From Candidatus Wolfebacteria bacterium GW2011_GWE2_44_13 (GTDB lineage: Bacteria > Patescibacteria > Paceibacteria > UBA6257 > UBA9933), in assembly GCA_001000675.1 (NCBI GenBank), contig LCHW01000001.1, forward strand, positions 160,686-224,685: 64,000 nucleotides of DNA, given 5' to 3'. Position 1 is the stretch's first letter; every line of letters begins with the position of its first letter. The notes below the pieces were generated by a model. It searched no databases. It was not told the DNA's origin and saw nothing but the letters and a program-made list of their open reading frames with translations. Positions 1 to 6,705 of the stretch are shown one piece after another. The position numbers were made by a program, and so were the translations under genes.

Positions 1-174
1 ACGCCGGCGGGAAATATTATTGTAGACAAAACAACATTTCAAACATCGGAAAAAGGCGTTTGGGCTGCGGGAGATATTACTGATAGTTCGTACAATCAAA
101 TTAATACCGCAATTGGGGAGGCGATTAAAGCGACGCTCAATATTTACGAAATGCTTAGTAAGAAGGAGATTTAA
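1..174 (+). CDS. Thioredoxin reductase-like FAD/NAD(P)H disulfide reductase, C-terminal fragment
   Basis: The reading frame is open from the first base and stops at TAA 172-174, so only the last 57 residues are present. They contain GVWAAGDITD followed by YNQINTAIGEAIKATLNIY. This matches the C-terminal FAD-binding segment of the TrxB family, where the Asp of the GD motif contacts FAD. The family reduces thioredoxin or related disulfides with NAD(P)H. The redox CxxC is outside the window, so a non-thioredoxin paralogue cannot be excluded. Confidence 0.8.
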   Translation, partial: TPAGNIIVDKTTFQTSEKGVWAAGDITDSSYNQINTAIGEAIKATLNIYEMLSKKEI

Positions 175-219
175 TAGTATTACGGAGTACTCCCTTGTAT
201 ACTAGCTATATAAACTTAT

Positions 220-1224
220 ATGAAAAATAGCATTAAAAATACATACTTTCCGTTAGTCGGTGTCGGAATTTTATTAATTGGATCTGTGGTTGTGGGTACT
301 GTATTTGCATGGACGAATCCATCCGATAATCCACCGGCAGCTACTCCTGTTATTACTACAACCAATGGAAATATTGGCATTGCAAAAGCAACTCCAGCGT
401 ATAGTCTCGATATTTACAATGCATCTGATCCTCGAGTTAGAATAAGTAACGGAACATATAATTATTTCCTTGGCAACGCCAACATGTTTCTTTCGGGAGC
501 GCTCACGAACAGCTTTGGTATTTCGTCGAGCAATGGTATTACGTTTTCTGGGAATAATACAACAGGTTCTCATATGACGTTGGCAACGGATGGGAGTGTT
601 GGTATTGGCACTGCATCTACCGACACTAATTATAAACTCACGATTAGCGGTAAGGGAGTTAAGGCGGAGAGCGCGAACACGCAACCGGCGGGCTATTTCA
701 ATAACACAGGAGGTGGCCCTGCTATTACTGCGGGAACGGGAGGCATTACGCTAGGCGGGGTAAACCAAACTGCTTGGCCGATGCCTGCGCCAGCGGCATT
801 TCGTGGCGCATTAGTATATACGAGTTCGCCGTGGCCTACATTAGGTGCAGCAACATTTACAACAATACCGTATGCGTATGAAAAATATGACACGGATGCC
901 ATTCATAACACAGTGACTAACCCGGCTAGACTTACCGTCCCTGCTGGAGTTAGTAGGGTGCGTCTTGTATTTAAACTAGCGGTAGGTAGCAACCCTACTA
1001 GCGCAGGTTCGCTTAGTGTGCAGATCAAAAAGAATGGGACGACAAACAATACGGATTCTGCGGAAGCGACGTTTCCACTTGCGACCACCTATCGGCCATC
1101 TGTTATGGTGTCATCTCCGGTCACTAATGTTATTCCGGGAGATTATTTTGAAGCGGTTGTGTACAACAGCACTGCCGCATTGACTGGGGTTGTTTCTTGG
1201 TTTGGAATGGAGGTAATTGAATAA
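220..1224 (+). CDS. Membrane-anchored surface protein with tail-fibre-like repeats
   Basis: A 334-residue protein with an N-terminal hydrophobic segment (about residues 11-31) that should act as a signal anchor. Two degenerate copies of a motif of the type G-x-IGIxxATxxYxLxI lie at about residues 50-66 and 125-143. This motif style is common in phage tail-fibre and trimeric surface proteins. The last ~140 residues are rich in beta-forming and small residues and resemble a C1q-like or fibre-knob sandwich; this is inference. It is probably an extracellular adhesin or host-contact protein. The gene stands alone between the reductase fragment and rpsB and is followed by a hairpin terminator. The family was not firmly recognised. 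Confidence 0.65.
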   Translation: MKNSIKNTYFPLVGVGILLIGSVVVGTVFAWTNPSDNPPAATPVITTTNGNIGIAKATPAYSLDIYNASDPRVRISNGTYNYFLGNANMFLSGALTNSFGISSSNGITFSGNNTTGSHMTLATDGSVGIGTASTDTNYKLTISGKGVKAESANTQPAGYFNNTGGGPAITAGTGGITLGGVNQTAWPMPAPAAFRGALVYTSSPWPTLGAATFTTIPYAYEKYDTDAIHNTVTNPARLTVPAGVSRVRLVFKLAVGSNPTSAGSLSVQIKKNGTTNNTDSAEATFPLATTYRPSVMVSSPVTNVIPGDYFEAVVYNSTAALTGVVSWFGMEVIE

Positions 1225-1266
1225 TTTGCATATAAAATAGGGCATATTTAGAGAGAAAAGCACTAT

Positions 1267-1297
1267 AAAGGCAGGGGCGTTTGGTCCTTGCTTTTTT
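1267..1297 (+). terminator. Intrinsic terminator after surface-protein gene
   Basis: The strand 1268-1277 pairs with 1285-1293 (9 bp with one bulge and some G-U pairs), followed by six T residues. It separates the surface-protein gene from rpsB. Confidence 0.5.
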
Positions 1298-1356
1298 ATA
1301 CCATTTTCAGTACACTATCTGCACGTTCCTTCAAGAAGTAAGGAATTTTATTAATT

Positions 1357-2094
1357 ATGGATAACAAAATAACCACAGAATCAGTCGAAGGAATGATTCA
1401 AAACGACGAAATCGAAGTCGACATAACTCTTATTAAAGAGATGGCCGACAATGGTTTGTTGTATGGACACAAGAAGCAGCGGACTCATCCGCGTTTCAAG
1501 CAGTTCATCTACACCACTCGAAACGGCGTTGAGATCATCGATTTGGCAAAGACGTCGAAAAAAATCGACGAAGCAGTAGCGTTTTTGAACGCACAACTGA
1601 AAGAGAAGAAAACCGTACTCGTGGTCGGGACTCAGGCAGCAAGCTGGGACGCGGTTGAAACATTTGCGACAAAGTTCGGAATGCCGTACGTAAAAAATGG
1701 TTGGATTGGAGGATTAGTCACTAACTTCAAAGTTGTTGGACAGCGCTTGGATTTCTTCCGAACGTCGATGGCAGCTATGGAAAAGGGCGAATTCGAAAAA
1801 TACACCAAAAAAGAGCGCGTCACGATCAATCGAAAGCTTGAGAAGATGAAGCTCATGTTCGAGGGAATGGACACCTTGACCAAAGCTCCGGACGTCATGT
1901 TCGTGATTGACGGTTCACTCCGTAATCACATCACTGCCATCAAGGAAGCTGCTACGTTGAAGATTCCTGTTGTCGCTATCATTGATAGTGATGACAATCC
2001 GGATCTTGTAACCTATCCGATTCCGGCGAACGATCACGCAAAGATGAGCATCACCTGGTTGATGAAGCATTTAGGCGAGAGACTCGACGCATAA
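1357..2094 (+). CDS. rpsB: 30S ribosomal protein S2
   Basis: A 245-residue S2 protein of normal length. Recognisable family segments include LYGHKKQRTHPRFKQFIY near the N-terminus, NGWIGGLVTNF in the middle, and the conserved PDVMFVIDG and IPVVAIIDSDDNPD stretches. S2 binds the head/body junction of the small subunit together with S1 where that is present. As in most bacteria, tsf lies downstream, but the two genes are separated here by a 125-nt structured element. The start at 1357 is the only sensible Met; the purine-rich AAGTAAGGAA upstream may act as a weak ribosome-binding site. Confidence 0.97.
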   Translation: MDNKITTESVEGMIQNDEIEVDITLIKEMADNGLLYGHKKQRTHPRFKQFIYTTRNGVEIIDLAKTSKKIDEAVAFLNAQLKEKKTVLVVGTQAASWDAVETFATKFGMPYVKNGWIGGLVTNFKVVGQRLDFFRTSMAAMEKGEFEKYTKKERVTINRKLEKMKLMFEGMDTLTKAPDVMFVIDGSLRNHITAIKEAATLKIPVVAIIDSDDNPDLVTYPIPANDHAKMSITWLMKHLGERLDA

Positions 2095-2097
2095 GTT

Positions 2098-2220
2098 AAA
2101 ATACGTGAGATTTGCGAACTACTTTGTTGCGGGCCCCTGCCGGTGCGGTCGATGTGCGAATAGCACACCTTCCTTGCCGGCATTCCCGCGCCGTGTATTT
2201 CATCAAATCTCACGTATTTT
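2098..2220 (+). ncRNA. Structured RNA element, copy 1 of 3 (rpsB-tsf spacer)
   Basis: The outer helix 2098-2114 / 2204-2220 is a perfect 17 bp. It encloses two 14-nt junction strands, CGAACTACTTTGTT (2115-2128) and GCCGTGTATTTCAT (2190-2203). Then follow helix GCGGG/CCCGC (2129-2133 / 2185-2189), a 4x2 internal loop, helix TGCCGG/CCGGCA (2138-2143 / 2177-2182), a 9x9 loop and the hairpin TGTGC/GCACA (2153-2157 / 2163-2167). The outer 3' arm runs into a T stretch, so it could also attenuate or terminate. Copies 2 and 3 have the same layout with different helix sequences. Not recognised as a known RNA family. Confidence 0.75.
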
Positions 2221-2279
2221 TTAAAATCAATAAAAGGTTATATAATAAATAGGCTATTCACATAATATTTTTTACTAGT

Positions 2280-2723
2280 ATGGCAATGGAAGATATCGCA
2301 AAATTGCGTGAAATGACTGGTGCGGGTGTTGTTGAGTGTAAAAAGGCTTTTGATGAAGCTGAAGGAGATTTTGATAAAGCAAAGGACATTTTGTTCGAGC
2401 GAGGAATCGCGCGTGCTGAAAAAAAGGGAGATCGTGCGACTGGTGCAGGATTATTGCAGACATATTCCCACAATGGACGCGTGTCTGTTATGGTTGAAAT
2501 GCGCTGTGAAACTGATTTCGTTGCACGCAACGAAAAGTTCCAGGCTTTGGCACATGATGTTGCTATGCACATCGCAGCTATGGCCCCTGAGACCGTGGAG
2601 GACTTGTACGGACAACAGTTTGTAAAAGATCCGTCCATGACCGTTGAAGATTTGGTTAAGAGCGCGATCGGCACCATCGGAGAGAATATCAAGGTGGAGA
2701 AGTTTGCTCGATTTGAGATCTAA
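2280..2723 (+). CDS. tsf: Translation elongation factor Ts, short form
   Basis: EF-Ts exchanges GDP on EF-Tu. The N-terminal UBA-like domain (residues ~5-45, with LREMTGAGVVECKKAF) and the signature ETDFVARNE are both present. At 147 residues it is much shorter than the ~280-residue E. coli protein, which has two core subdomains and a coiled coil. Only a single core unit seems to be kept, as in other reduced EF-Ts forms. The start at 2280 (MAMED) is preferred; Met at 2286 is an alternative. The gene ends in a strong hairpin terminator. Confidence 0.93.
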   Translation: MAMEDIAKLREMTGAGVVECKKAFDEAEGDFDKAKDILFERGIARAEKKGDRATGAGLLQTYSHNGRVSVMVEMRCETDFVARNEKFQALAHDVAMHIAAMAPETVEDLYGQQFVKDPSMTVEDLVKSAIGTIGENIKVEKFARFEI

Positions 2724-2759
2724 AATGTGAGGCAAGAGGTGAGAGATGTGAGATACGAT

Positions 2760-2797
2760 AAATTCCGAGCGCCCAGGGCGCTCGGAATTTGTTTTTT
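2760..2797 (+). terminator. Terminator after tsf
   Basis: A perfect 14-bp stem (2760-2773 / 2777-2790) with a CAG loop, followed by a six-T run. Confidence 0.85.
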
Positions 2798-2833
2798 GGA
2801 CGAGAATAGCCGTATAATAACAATACATTTACT

Positions 2834-3271
2834 ATGTATCACTTCGTATTACAAATTTTAATAATGCTTTCGTTGGGTGTGCTTGTGTACTTGGCAGCGC
2901 GAAAAATTCCTCAAATTTCCGATACGCTCCCTGAAGATACTACTGGACAGCCGAAGGGTTTTTGGCATCAAATAGAACTTATTCTTGGGCGTTTGCCGTT
3001 GGATAAGTTTGATATCGCAATTAGCCAATTTCTGGAGAAGAACATTCGTAAGATGAAGTTGACCCTTGCGCGTTTTGATAACTATCTTACGCACCACCTA
3101 GAGCAGTTTAAACAGGTTAAGCATCGAACGCATAAAAAACAGCAAAAGAAGTTTGTATTGTTTGAAAACGCTGAAGGTGCTGTTGAGGGTGGAGAAGAGC
3201 AAGGGCGTTCTACAGAAATGCCTGAAATAGTGAAGAAAGAAGAGGAGGATCTTTCGAAGCCTGCTAAATAA
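2834..3271 (+). CDS. Small membrane-anchored hypothetical protein
   Basis: A 145-residue protein with one N-terminal membrane segment (about residues 4-22) and a charged cytoplasmic tail. The tail has a Lys-rich stretch near residue 100 and an acidic, Lys/Glu-rich C-terminus likely to be disordered. A TATAAT-like box lies just upstream. I recognise no domain; the product may be a structural or assembly accessory of the envelope. Confidence 0.6.
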   Translation: MYHFVLQILIMLSLGVLVYLAARKIPQISDTLPEDTTGQPKGFWHQIELILGRLPLDKFDIAISQFLEKNIRKMKLTLARFDNYLTHHLEQFKQVKHRTHKKQQKKFVLFENAEGAVEGGEEQGRSTEMPEIVKKEEEDLSKPAK

Positions 3272-3302
3272 GGTTGCGAAAGCGTAAACTATTGCAAAAT
3301 TT

Positions 3303-3327
3303 TTCCCAATAAGGCATTATTGGGAAA
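3303..3327 (+). other. Hairpin just upstream of tRNA-Tyr
   Basis: A perfect 10-bp inverted repeat, TTCCCAATAA / TTATTGGGAA, with a 4-base loop ends 3 bases before tRNA-Tyr. There is no T run after it, so it may be a 5' processing or boundary hairpin rather than a terminator. Confidence 0.45.
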
Positions 3328-3329
3328 CT

Positions 3330-3413
3330 GGGTGGGTAGTCCCGTAGGGGCCGGGAGCAGACTGTAAATCTGTCAGGCATGTACTCGCGTGAGTTCGACT
3401 CTCACCTCACCCA
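3330..3413 (+). tRNA. tRNA-Tyr (GTA)
   Basis: The acceptor GGGTGGG (3330-3336) pairs with CTCACCC (3406-3412). The anticodon loop CTGTAAA gives anticodon GTA, a long class II variable arm is present, and the T arm is GTGAG-TTCGACT-CTCAC. The discriminator base is A. CCA is not encoded. Confidence 0.95.
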
Positions 3414-3430
3414 CACTAAGTTCACCCGTC

Positions 3431-3459
3431 TTGCGGATTTCGAATTTGGTGGTTATAAT
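3431..3459 (+). promoter_or_regulatory. Promoter for the tRNA-Thr pair
   Basis: TTGCGG (3431-3436) and TATAAT (3454-3459) are separated by 17 bp, about 27 bp before tRNA-Thr(GGT). Confidence 0.65.
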
Positions 3460-3485
3460 GCATAAGTTCAATTCGAGTACCTAGC

Positions 3486-3558
3486 GCCGATGTAGCTCAG
3501 TTGGTAGAGCAGCTCCATGGTAAGGAGCAGGTCGAAGGTTCAAATCCTTTCATCGGCT
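3486..3558 (+). tRNA. tRNA-Thr (GGT)
   Basis: The acceptor GCCGATG pairs with CATCGGC. The anticodon stem GCTCC/GGAGC carries loop ATGGTAA, giving anticodon GGT. The D arm and T loop (TTCAAAT) are normal. CCA is not encoded. Confidence 0.95.
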
Positions 3559-3576
3559 CATTTTTTTTCAGAATTG

Positions 3577-3649
3577 GCCACCTTAGCTCAGTTGGTAGAG
3601 CAACGGTTTTGTAAACCGTAGGTCCGCGGTCCGAATCCGCGAGGTGGCT
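3577..3649 (+). tRNA. tRNA-Thr (TGT)
   Basis: The acceptor GCCACCT pairs with AGGTGGC. The anticodon stem ACGGT/ACCGT carries loop TTTGTAA, giving anticodon TGT. Together with the GGT isoacceptor it covers most Thr codons. CCA is not encoded. Confidence 0.95.
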
Positions 3650-3693
3650 CAAAGGTTGCAAAATGTAAAGAACCGTGATATATAATAAAGACT

Positions 3694-3864
3694 ATGGCGA
3701 AATCAAAGCTGAAAGAACAACTAACCCGACTGCGCTGTGCAACGTGTAAGCACGTTAATTATCACACTCGGAAGAACAAGAAATCTGTTTCCCGCAAGAT
3801 CGAACTGAACAAGTTCTGTGATTGGTGCAGAGTCCACACGACGCACAAGGAAGCAAGAAAATAA
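3694..3864 (+). CDS. rpmG: 50S ribosomal protein L33
   Basis: A 56-residue zinc-ribbon ribosomal protein of the large subunit. Cys15/Cys18 (CATC) and Cys42/Cys45 (CDWC) form the zinc site. The segments NYHTRKNKK and HTTHKE match the L33 family. A TATAAT box ends 7 bases before the ATG, so the mRNA is probably leaderless. It lies between tRNA-Thr and tRNA-Trp, a classical L33 location, but secE and nusG do not follow here. Confidence 0.95.
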   Translation: MAKSKLKEQLTRLRCATCKHVNYHTRKNKKSVSRKIELNKFCDWCRVHTTHKEARK

Positions 3865-3887
3865 GTAAGTTTATTTATTGCATAAAC

Positions 3888-3930
3888 AATGCGCCACAAG
3901 TATACTGTATATGCTTTTGGCGCATTTTTT
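3888..3930 (+). terminator. Terminator after rpmG
   Basis: The stem AATGCGCCA / TGGCGCATT extends through a partly paired apical region and is followed by a T run. Confidence 0.8.
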
Positions 3931-3941
3931 ATAAACATAAC

Positions 3942-4012
3942 GGGGGATTAGTTAAATGGTATAATTTCTCTCTCCAAAAGAGAAGTCGAGGGTCCGATTC
4001 CTTCATCCCCCG
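3942..4012 (+). tRNA. tRNA-Trp (CCA)
   Basis: The acceptor GGGGGAT pairs perfectly with ATCCCCC. The anticodon stem TCTCT/AGAGA carries loop CTCCAAA, giving anticodon CCA. The discriminator is G. The 3' terminal CCA is not encoded. Confidence 0.94.
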
Positions 4013-4017
4013 CCTAC

Positions 4018-4046
4018 GCCTCGCCGAAGCTAAGCTTCGGCGAGGC
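4018..4046. repeat. Perfect palindromic hairpin
   Basis: A 12-bp stem (GCCTCGCCGAAG / CTTCGGCGAGGC) with loop CTAAG lies directly after tRNA-Trp. There is no T run, so it is more likely a dispersed palindrome or a processing signal than a terminator. Confidence 0.6.
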
Positions 4047-4063
4047 AAAGCCCTCAAATAAAA

Positions 4064-4092
4064 CAAAAAAAGCCTACGTAGGCTCTTTTTTT
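4064..4092 (+). terminator. Terminator after tRNA-Trp
   Basis: The 14-base palindrome AGCCTACGTAGGCT is flanked by an A run upstream and by CTTTTTTT downstream, so it may act in both directions. Confidence 0.75.
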
Positions 4093-4106
4093 GTTGTAGA
4101 GAGATA

Positions 4107-4135
4107 TTGACAGATTTATATTATTGTGCTATTAT
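4107..4135 (+). promoter_or_regulatory. Sigma70-type promoter
   Basis: TTGACA (4107-4112), a 17-bp spacer and TATTAT (4130-4135). It drives the gene at 4181. Confidence 0.75.
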
Positions 4136-4180
4136 TTATTCAGTTCCATTATGTCCACTGGACGTTAAACAGGAGGTTTT

Positions 4181-4543
4181 ATGAAAAAGAAGGGTTTGCT
4201 CATCGCGCTTGCGCTCGTTGCCTGCTTTAGCTGGCTTGCAGTTGTCGTGACATCAGCGATGATACACGATGCGGAAGAAAAGGCCTTTGAAGCTGGTCGG
4301 AGCGCGAGCTTTGGCAAGCTGCGGATCGCTGACGCCAACACGGTCTACGAGCTGAAGCTCGTTGGTATCGCCAAAGACTGGCAAGGGGTCGAGCTGGCGT
4401 ATGATCTTGAAGAGTCCTTTGCCAGTTCGAGAAGTGCTTCGTCTGGGGCGGTGAATTTTAACCTGCCTCCCGAGGCGAAGGATGGAGACAAGATTTTCTT
4501 TGACTCCTTCCCTTCGAAAAAGTTCGTGATCGTGCCGAGATAA
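4181..4543 (+). CDS. Single-pass membrane or secreted hypothetical protein
   Basis: A 120-residue protein with a membrane or signal segment at residues 5-27, then a soluble domain with an Asp/Glu/Ala-rich segment and a C-terminal FDSFPSKKFVIVPR stretch. I do not recognise the family. The gene is a self-contained unit: consensus promoter, strong Shine-Dalgarno AGGAGG 8 bases before the ATG, and a GC-rich terminator. This differs from the leaderless style of most neighbours. Its codons are more GC-rich in third positions than the flanking genes, which may mean high expression or transfer. Confidence 0.7.
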   Translation: MKKKGLLIALALVACFSWLAVVVTSAMIHDAEEKAFEAGRSASFGKLRIADANTVYELKLVGIAKDWQGVELAYDLEESFASSRSASSGAVNFNLPPEAKDGDKIFFDSFPSKKFVIVPR

Positions 4544-4566
4544 GGCGCGGTTGCAGCAGGGCTAAG

Positions 4567-4598
4567 AGGGGCGGGATTCATTTCCCGCCCCTTTTTTT
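4567..4598 (+). terminator. Terminator after gene 4181
   Basis: A 10-bp GC-rich stem AGGGGCGGGA / TCCCGCCCCT followed by a seven-T run. Confidence 0.9.
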
Positions 4599-4626
4599 AT
4601 ACTCCTTTGCCCTATATACTTAACCA

Positions 4627-6642
4627 ATGAACCGAAAAGCCTATACATCTGAAGATTTCGCATGGGTCAACTGGACTCCTGAGATAATCAAACAAAAAAT
4701 AAACGAAGCAATCGAAGCGAAAAAAGTTTGCTATGCAGTCATAAAAGCGATCGCGCCGAGCGAGCGAACATTTACCAATACTGTGTTTGCGATTGAATCA
4801 TCCGAGTACGAACATATCGATGCTATTGCGCAGGTAGAGTTTTTGATGCATGTAAGCCCGTTGGCCGAAGTGCGTGACACTGCGCAAGAAATGGTAGATG
4901 TCTTGCAAAAGGCAATAGTGGATATTGAATATGATCCAGATATGTATCGAGCGATGCAGGAGTATGCGGCCAAGGATGACTTATTGGTGGGAGCTGACAA
5001 GGAACTGTTTGATGACATGATGCGTACATATAAACGTATGGGGTTTGTTCTCGAACCTGAAAAGCAGCAAACACTTAAAGACAATCTTAAAGAAATAGCT
5101 GAGCTTGCGACTGGGTTTGAAAAAGCGATCGCCGATCATCAGGACCATATTGTAGTCCGCAAAGAGGAGTTGCGCGGCTTGCCAGAGGCATATATTAATG
5201 GATTGAAACAAGATGAAGAAGGCAATTATATTGTTACCCTTGCCTATCCCGACTATATTCCTTTTTCCGAACGATGTGATTCTGCACCACGAAGAAAGGA
5301 ACTGATTGATAAGTTTAATCGCCGAGGAGGACCGGCAAATATCGAACGCCTTAAGCGTATTCTTGAGTTGCGGACGGAAAATGCAATGGTATTGGGATAT
5401 CCGAATCACGCTGCCTTTAAGCTGGAAGACCGTATGGCAAAAACAGTGGAAATGGTTACGGAATTTTATAAGGATTTACAGAAAATAGTAACGAACCCAG
5501 CAAAGCTCGATTTGCAGCTGCTCGCTGAAATGAAAAAGAAGGAGCTGGGCGATTCATCTGCGCGTCTTGCGTATTATGATATTGGTTACTATATTCAGCG
5601 CGATAAGATGCAGGGATATGCAGTTGATGATGAAGTGACTCGAGAATATTTTCCACTCGAACGAGTGCTCGATACGATGTTCGATTTGTATGCGTCTGTT
5701 TTAGGGCTGCAATTTGTACGTGAGAACTTCCCTGCATGGCACGAGAGCGTATTGTGGTATCGCGTTGACAATGCTAATGGATCTCTTGTCGGCTATTTTT
5801 CGCTCGACCTGTTTCCTCGGGAAGGGAAGTATGGGCATGCAATGATGCATCCCCATGTCCAAGGACGGCGTGCTTCACGGGAGCTTGATGCGCCGTATGT
5901 AACGCCGACGTGCGGAGTGGTTGCGAATTTCAATCCTTCCTCAGGGACTACGCCTTCGTTGTTAAGTCACAACGAAGTGCAAACGCTATTTCATGAATTC
6001 GGCCATGCTATGCATTCGCTTGTAACAACTGCTGTGCATATGTCACAAGCGGGAACAAATACTGCTCGGGATTTTGTTGAAGCCCCTTCGCAAATGTTTG
6101 AATATTGGGTTTGGGAGCGAGAGATCCTTAAAAAAATGTCAAAGCACTATGTGACTAGCGAGCCATTGCCGGACGAGCTTATTGATCGTATGATTCGTTC
6201 AAAAAATCATGCGCAAGGATATTCTATCTTGCGACAGTTGTTTCTTGGTTCGCTGGATATGACGTTTCATACAGCAACGGAGCCAATTGACCCTGTTGCT
6301 GTGTATGCCGATTTATATAAACAGATGTTTGAGCTTGAACCTGCGCAAGATCAGCTATGGCCTGCTGGTTTTGGGCATTTAATGCACTATGACGCGGGCT
6401 ATTACGGCTATTTATGGTCCGAAGTGTATGCTGCTGATATGTTCGCTCGATTCCGCACAGAGGGTGTTATGAGCCCTACAATCGGCATGGAATATCGTAA
6501 GAAAATTCTCGAAGTTGGTTCAAGCAGGGACGAAATGGAATCAGTAAAGGATTTCCTTGGGCGTATGCCAAATCACAAAGCATTTCTTGCGGATATGGGT
6601 TTAGCGTCTCATGATGAGAAGGGAGGAGAGGCAAGTGAATAA
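4627..6642 (+). CDS. M3-family oligopeptidase (thimet/OpdA-like)
   Basis: A 671-residue cytoplasmic zinc metallopeptidase. The HExxH motif is HEFGH (His456, Glu457, His460), and the third zinc ligand is Glu485 in DFVEAPSQ, at the spacing usual in family M3. Conserved Tyr-rich segments near the C-terminus (HYDAGYYGYLWSEVYA) fit the substrate-binding region of this family. It cleaves short peptides, which would help an organism that lives on imported peptides. It is monocistronic, ending in a strong hairpin. Within M3 it may be OpdA/Dcp-like or PepF-like; length and motif context favour the former. Confidence 0.9.
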   Translation: MNRKAYTSEDFAWVNWTPEIIKQKINEAIEAKKVCYAVIKAIAPSERTFTNTVFAIESSEYEHIDAIAQVEFLMHVSPLAEVRDTAQEMVDVLQKAIVDIEYDPDMYRAMQEYAAKDDLLVGADKELFDDMMRTYKRMGFVLEPEKQQTLKDNLKEIAELATGFEKAIADHQDHIVVRKEELRGLPEAYINGLKQDEEGNYIVTLAYPDYIPFSERCDSAPRRKELIDKFNRRGGPANIERLKRILELRTENAMVLGYPNHAAFKLEDRMAKTVEMVTEFYKDLQKIVTNPAKLDLQLLAEMKKKELGDSSARLAYYDIGYYIQRDKMQGYAVDDEVTREYFPLERVLDTMFDLYASVLGLQFVRENFPAWHESVLWYRVDNANGSLVGYFSLDLFPREGKYGHAMMHPHVQGRRASRELDAPYVTPTCGVVANFNPSSGTTPSLLSHNEVQTLFHEFGHAMHSLVTTAVHMSQAGTNTARDFVEAPSQMFEYWVWEREILKKMSKHYVTSEPLPDELIDRMIRSKNHAQGYSILRQLFLGSLDMTFHTATEPIDPVAVYADLYKQMFELEPAQDQLWPAGFGHLMHYDAGYYGYLWSEVYAADMFARFRTEGVMSPTIGMEYRKKILEVGSSRDEMESVKDFLGRMPNHKAFLADMGLASHDEKGGEASE

Positions 6643-6677
6643 AAAACAGCAGGAGATTTTTCTCCTGCTGTTTTTTT
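6641..6677 (+). terminator. Terminator after M3 peptidase
   Basis: AAAAAACAGCAGGAGA pairs with TCTCCTGCTGTTTTTT and ends in a T run. It begins inside the stop codon. Confidence 0.9.
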
Positions 6678-6705
6678 ATTCGGAGTACTGTATAATGAAA
6701 TCGAT

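Noticed and set aside
274..684. Minus-strand ORFs inside the surface-protein gene and many similar ORFs in the glucan synthase gene
   Set aside because: They are shadows of the coding frame, with Arg/Cys/His-rich low-plausibility products and no initiation signals.
3303..3327. Rho-independent terminator before tRNA-Tyr
   Set aside because: The hairpin is perfect but is followed by AACTGGG, with no T run, and ends 3 bases before the tRNA.
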